NCBI GenBank assembly: GCA_950106755.1
Contig: OX467091.1
Location: 4,853,538-4,917,537, forward strand
Direction: 5' to 3'
DNA: 64,000 nucleotides
Source of the DNA: Climacium dendroides
Lineage: Eukaryota > Streptophyta > Bryopsida > Hypnales > Climaciaceae
Part shown: one piece after another, positions 60,687-64,000 of the stretch
How positions within the stretch are numbered: the stretch's first letter is position 1
Layout of the letters: every line of letters starts with the position of its first letter
Translations under genes and position numbers: made by a program
Notes under the pieces: model-generated
What the model saw: the letters and a program-made list of their open reading frames with translations, nothing else
What the model was told of the DNA's origin: nothing
Database searches by the model: none

Positions 60687-61209
60687 TCGATCACTCATTT
60701 TCAGGAGTGGTGGACACCATCCATTCATTTTAATTAGCAGAAGTAGCACAGTGACCTTCTGGGGTGGCATATGATCACCCAATTAATGATCTCCAAGCAT
60801 GTTGCGCGACAACACCAACGTTACTAGAAGGCACAGTGAGTAGTTAAGCTAGCTGCAGGCCCATGTGCTCAATCCCAATTGTACAGATCTCATGTATATG
60901 AAGTGAGAGCTCCAGAAGCAGAGCTGGGATTAGTCGCCACTTCGGTATGTATGTCGGTCTCTGTTTACCGTTTTCGAAGAATCTCTACTGTTTAATTGTT
61001 TATCGGTTTCGAAGAATCTCACATTGTTATACTACCTTCTCGGATTGTATCTTGAAACGAAGGCTCAAAATTAATCTGACGGCTGCTCATTCATTCATTC
61101 ATTCCATGTCACTGTGGTCCGTTACCAGAGTCTAGACTGCGACGATCTTTACAAAAATGAGAATCTGTGGTTGTTCATTCATTGACGCGCCGTTTCGTTT
61201 TCCCTTTAG
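60687..61209. other. Convergent intergenic region (ERF and glyoxalase 3' ends)
   Basis: Holds both 3' UTRs. The word TTTCGAAGAATCTC is repeated at about 60973 and 61007 within two similar blocks of about 35 bp. No canonical AATAAA is obvious for either gene. Confidence 0.4.
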
Positions 61210-63436
61210 TTAGCGATCCTCGAACATTGGGTCATGTCCTGGACATCTGTTAGCAATGCCTCTCGGCAGCGTTAGTGAAGTTGTGACTCGGGGGACGAAG
61301 GAAGCAGGCTCAAGCTCTCTTGCGAAGTCCCAGTTATCAATAAAGACCTGGATCAAACAAGGCAGAACAACTCATTAAGTACGTGGCATGGAAACACGAA
61401 AGGAGTAGTAGATCAGAAAAATCTGCCAACTTTGGATTTGGATCATACACAGAACAGAAGATGGAGTCGTATTGGTAATGGATTCAACTTACAACTTTCC
61501 ATTCGTCTGGGTCAAGGCAAATGTAAATTTTGGTTGGAATGCCAGGTAAAGGACCAGGAGGACGAACGGTTCTGCCCTTCTGCAACTCAACAGCATTGGC
61601 CGTCTTGTAAACATCGTCCGTCCCTATGGAAATCTGCTCACACCCCGACTTCTATTTTAGTCGTGGTGCTCTTGGCTCATTCAAGTTTAGGTGTGTCGAG
61701 CTGTGGTTTTTTTTCGCACCTGGTCGTAGCCTGTGCCCTTGGTGTACTGCGTTACACCGTAGTGGTACTCCAATTCAATGACAGTTGTTTTGCGATCATC
61801 CAAGTCATAAGCTAAGTATGCGAATGTTCTCTGGAAGAGAAGCACAAAAAAGACTTACCCGTTAGGAAGTTGTACAGTGTATTGTAAAGCATGATTGTAG
61901 ACAGACATGATGTGTTTAATTGAGTTTATGAGAATCTGCACTCAGCTTTGGAGCTAAAATTGTATGAGCGACAGCACCAGCGATCTCCAAACTGGCTAAA
62001 TTTCGCTCGGTTTCTAATTTTTTCATGCTGTCAATGTAAATTCAAAAAAAATCTTCCAGAAATGAACATTTGGCTAATTGCCCGCCATTCTGGGATCACC
62101 GGACAAATATTGCAAGTAGCCCTTGGTCGATTTGCAATCAGCCTATGGTAAAAAATAGAAGGGTCTATATCACCATTATAGGTCGAAGAGAATCTTCCCT
62201 TAAAAAATTCATAGTAATTATGTTTTGTGTAATAAAATTCTAGAAAAATGTACAATCGTTTCAAATTCTATTTTTGTACATGGAAATTTTTTTGCACTCC
62301 TAAACCTACACTCCAAATATGCGTAATTGCTTAAGTGGTTGGAAATAGATTGGCTACCTTATTGTTGTAAGATATATTCTTTGGCATCTTTTTTTTTAAT
62401 TGCCTTTGGATCTCCATGTAATAATGAAGATGTAGTATGAATGTATGATTAGTGTGCTACAACCAAAGATAGTATGGTAGTATGCAAGATATTCCAACTT
62501 GGGATTATAGAGGTAACATTAACCCCTAAGCATCCCAAAGTTCATATTGTAATTAGTGAACAAATACTATTGTGAACCTTGTTGCTTTTCATTCCCTAAA
62601 ATAGTGACAGCATGTGGGATGAGTGAAGAAAGTTACAAACTACCAAACTTGGGGCCGACTTGGTTACTAACATTAGATCAATTTCAACCTCCCATGAGTA
62701 AAAAGTGACATAGGTTTAGTAGGTTTAGATCTCTGGAATGGAAAAGCAACAGAAAAACAATTGGGTTTGCTGTAGTAAAAGGGCTTCAAGGTGATCTTTG
62801 GTTCAATAAATTGTGAAAGTAATGCTTGAGTCTTAGAAGAAGCCCTTATTTTATGACCAATTTGCTTCTATTGTGATACAATTGATATATTTGCCCCAAA
62901 TCATTTGCAAATTTATATAAATTAAATTTATAAAACGGATTTGGGCGTGAAAGGGTGACAAAGGACTGAGTGTAGAACCTGGGACTGAGGATAGTCGTTT
63001 CTCGAAAGTAGATGCATTCCAAAAGCCTAGCCCAACCTTCCACCAAATCCATTGGAATGTTAGATTGAAATGAAGTAACAGTTAAAGAATTGGAAACACT
63101 GAATCTCTTCGGTCAACAAATCCATGCTCTTCGGAAAGACCCAAACGCAAGATTCAATGATACTCTTAGCTGATAAATCCTAGGAGCAGTAACAGATTTT
63201 AGAGAAACCAAGGAAAAGTTATTTACATCTTGATAAAACAGGATGGCTGCGTCGATGTCGGCAACGTTGTAACTCACTTGCCACAAGCGTTCACGCATAC
63301 CTGCCCTCTGAATGAGTTTGAAAGTGTACCCATCCGGATCCTTGATGTTAGCATACACGTTTTCATTGAGATCCACGGAGGTACTTTCTGGAGCCGGAAA
63401 TCCTTTCTTTCTTATCACGTCCAACGCCTTTTGAAC
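61210..63436 (-). CDS. Glyoxalase I (lactoylglutathione lyase), 3' five exons; 5' part outside window
   Basis: The enzyme isomerises the methylglyoxal-glutathione hemithioacetal to S-lactoylglutathione. Minus-strand exons are 63436-63227, 63026-62979, 61830-61720, 61633-61493 and 61347-61210. All have AG acceptors and GT donors, all in phase 0, and the stop is TAA at 61212-61210. Together they encode 215 residues. Matches to plant two-domain GLX1 run in order: ANIKDPDGYTFKLIQRAG (end of domain 1), VSYNVADIDAAILFYQD, AFGMHLLSRNDYP, VIELEYHYGVTQYTKGTGYD, ISIGTDDVYKTANAVELQKG, PPGPLPGIPTKIYICLDPD and VFIDNWDFARELE. The exon pattern also follows plant GLX1. The family DPDGW is DPDEW here. About 30 residues follow the usual end (from PASFVPRVTTSL), an extension of unknown role. 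Domain 1 and any transit peptide lie beyond 64000. No frameshift or internal stop is seen. Confidence 0.92.
61831..62978 (-). other. Large AT-rich intron of the glyoxalase gene
   Basis: 1148 bp, much longer than the other introns (200, 86 and 145 bp). It contains a TTAA followed by CCCCTAAGC at 62520, which resembles a TTAA-family end, but no matching body or right end, so I do not call an element. Confidence 0.6.
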
Positions 63437-64000
63437 CTGCATAGTGGTTGGTGAAGGTCAGTAATTTCTCAAGCAATAATAGGATTTGCAGTATTGGAAT
63501 TTGTAGTAACACACTGTTTTCGGAACTCGTAGCCAACATTATGAAGAGAATGTTTCCGATTACTTATGGAGAAGTCTTTTCTATGCCATCAATTGTGTAT
63601 AATTTGCATTGGTAATTTTGGGTGCCAAATCCTGTGACCTGAGGTTTTCTGTTCCTCGCTCTAATGACCAAAGCTGTGGAATTCCGCCAACTTAACGGAA
63701 TTGGCATTCACAGTGCTCAAAATGTGACATTCAAATGCTCAAAACCCCCCTGAAAACTAGCTTATTTCAAATTGGCTGGAGTTTTGAAAACTAGGTCATC
63801 CAAGCGCTTAGGTGGATTTGGACGTGGAGCTCTAAAATCTAGGTCTTCTGTAAAGAGATTGTGAGTTTCAGCTGGGCATAACTTGTCTGACTCTAAACTG
63901 CTCTGCTCCTCAAAGCTCAGTCCTTGTATTTTCTTGCCAATTTCATGAAATTTCGGAGCTTTGAAGGAATATGGAATTTGACTGCACTTTAGGTGACAAA
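63437..64000 (-). other. Intron of the glyoxalase gene, continuing past the window edge
   Basis: Minus-strand sequence upstream of the exon ending at 63436 (acceptor TATGCAG). No earlier GLX1 exon is recognisable up to 64000. Confidence 0.5.

Noticed and set aside
61432..61815. 127-codon plus-strand ORF as a gene
   Set aside because: It is a shadow of two glyoxalase exons and an intron on the minus strand.
62520..62600. TTAA-family element inside the glyoxalase intron
   Set aside because: Only the first ten bases resemble the family end; neither body nor right end is present.
1..64000. CRISPR arrays, operons, ribosome binding sites, prophage
   Set aside because: The sequence is eukaryotic (spliced genes, LTR and CACTA elements); no such prokaryotic features are expected or seen.

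Overview
This is nuclear DNA of a land plant. The evidence is an AP2/ERF transcription factor, a multi-exon plant glyoxalase I gene, plant CACTA and Ty1/copia transposons, and a 38-bp piece of plastid 16S rRNA. The lineage cannot be fixed from the sequence. The background is very AT-rich and the genes are clearly richer in GC. The window is mostly repeats: only two host genes look intact, both in the last 5 kb.

Layout. 1-9017: the 3' part of a CACTA (En/Spm) transposon. It has a nonsense-riddled TNP2-type transposase (3-2955), an accessory multi-exon ORF (about 5073-6453), a GC-rich insert carrying the plastid fragment (about 3330-3910), a subterminal repeat array (7911-8059) and a CACTA-type terminus at 9017. 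A 934-bp non-coding transposon (8060-8993) sits inside the array. 9331-10530 and 20574-22009: two copies of a segmental duplication, on either side of a reverse-strand copia element (13114-18893) and a broken PLP-dependent transferase/Moco-sulfurase-like gene (about 19475-20159). 22010-30950: gene-free AT-rich DNA. 30951-32593: a tandem pair of one inverted-repeat element. 33852-48533: dominated by one non-coding DNA-transposon family with TTAA-flanked ends (about 0.8-0.95 kb each), including one copy that holds three other insertions. Two GC-rich islands (45430-46080 and 50420-51440) and a moderately GC-rich stretch (38220-40460) interrupt this. 49800-55560: MITEs, tandem repeats and a fold-back element.

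55600-64000 is the gene island. The ERF gene (59097-60686, +) has an N-terminal Cys/His cluster, a central AP2 domain and a C-terminal LDLTL (EAR-type) motif. The glyoxalase I gene (61210-63436, minus) converges on it. Five exons of the glyoxalase can be assembled with consistent splice sites; its 5' part lies beyond the right edge.

The most interesting signal is the TTAA family. Removing the copy inside the CACTA terminus, leaving one TTAA, restores two perfect tandem 12-mers of the CACTA subterminal array. This shows that TTAA is a real 4-bp target duplication. TTAA targets with CCC-type ends are the signature of piggyBac-like transposition, which is unusual in plants. No transposase for this family was found in the window.
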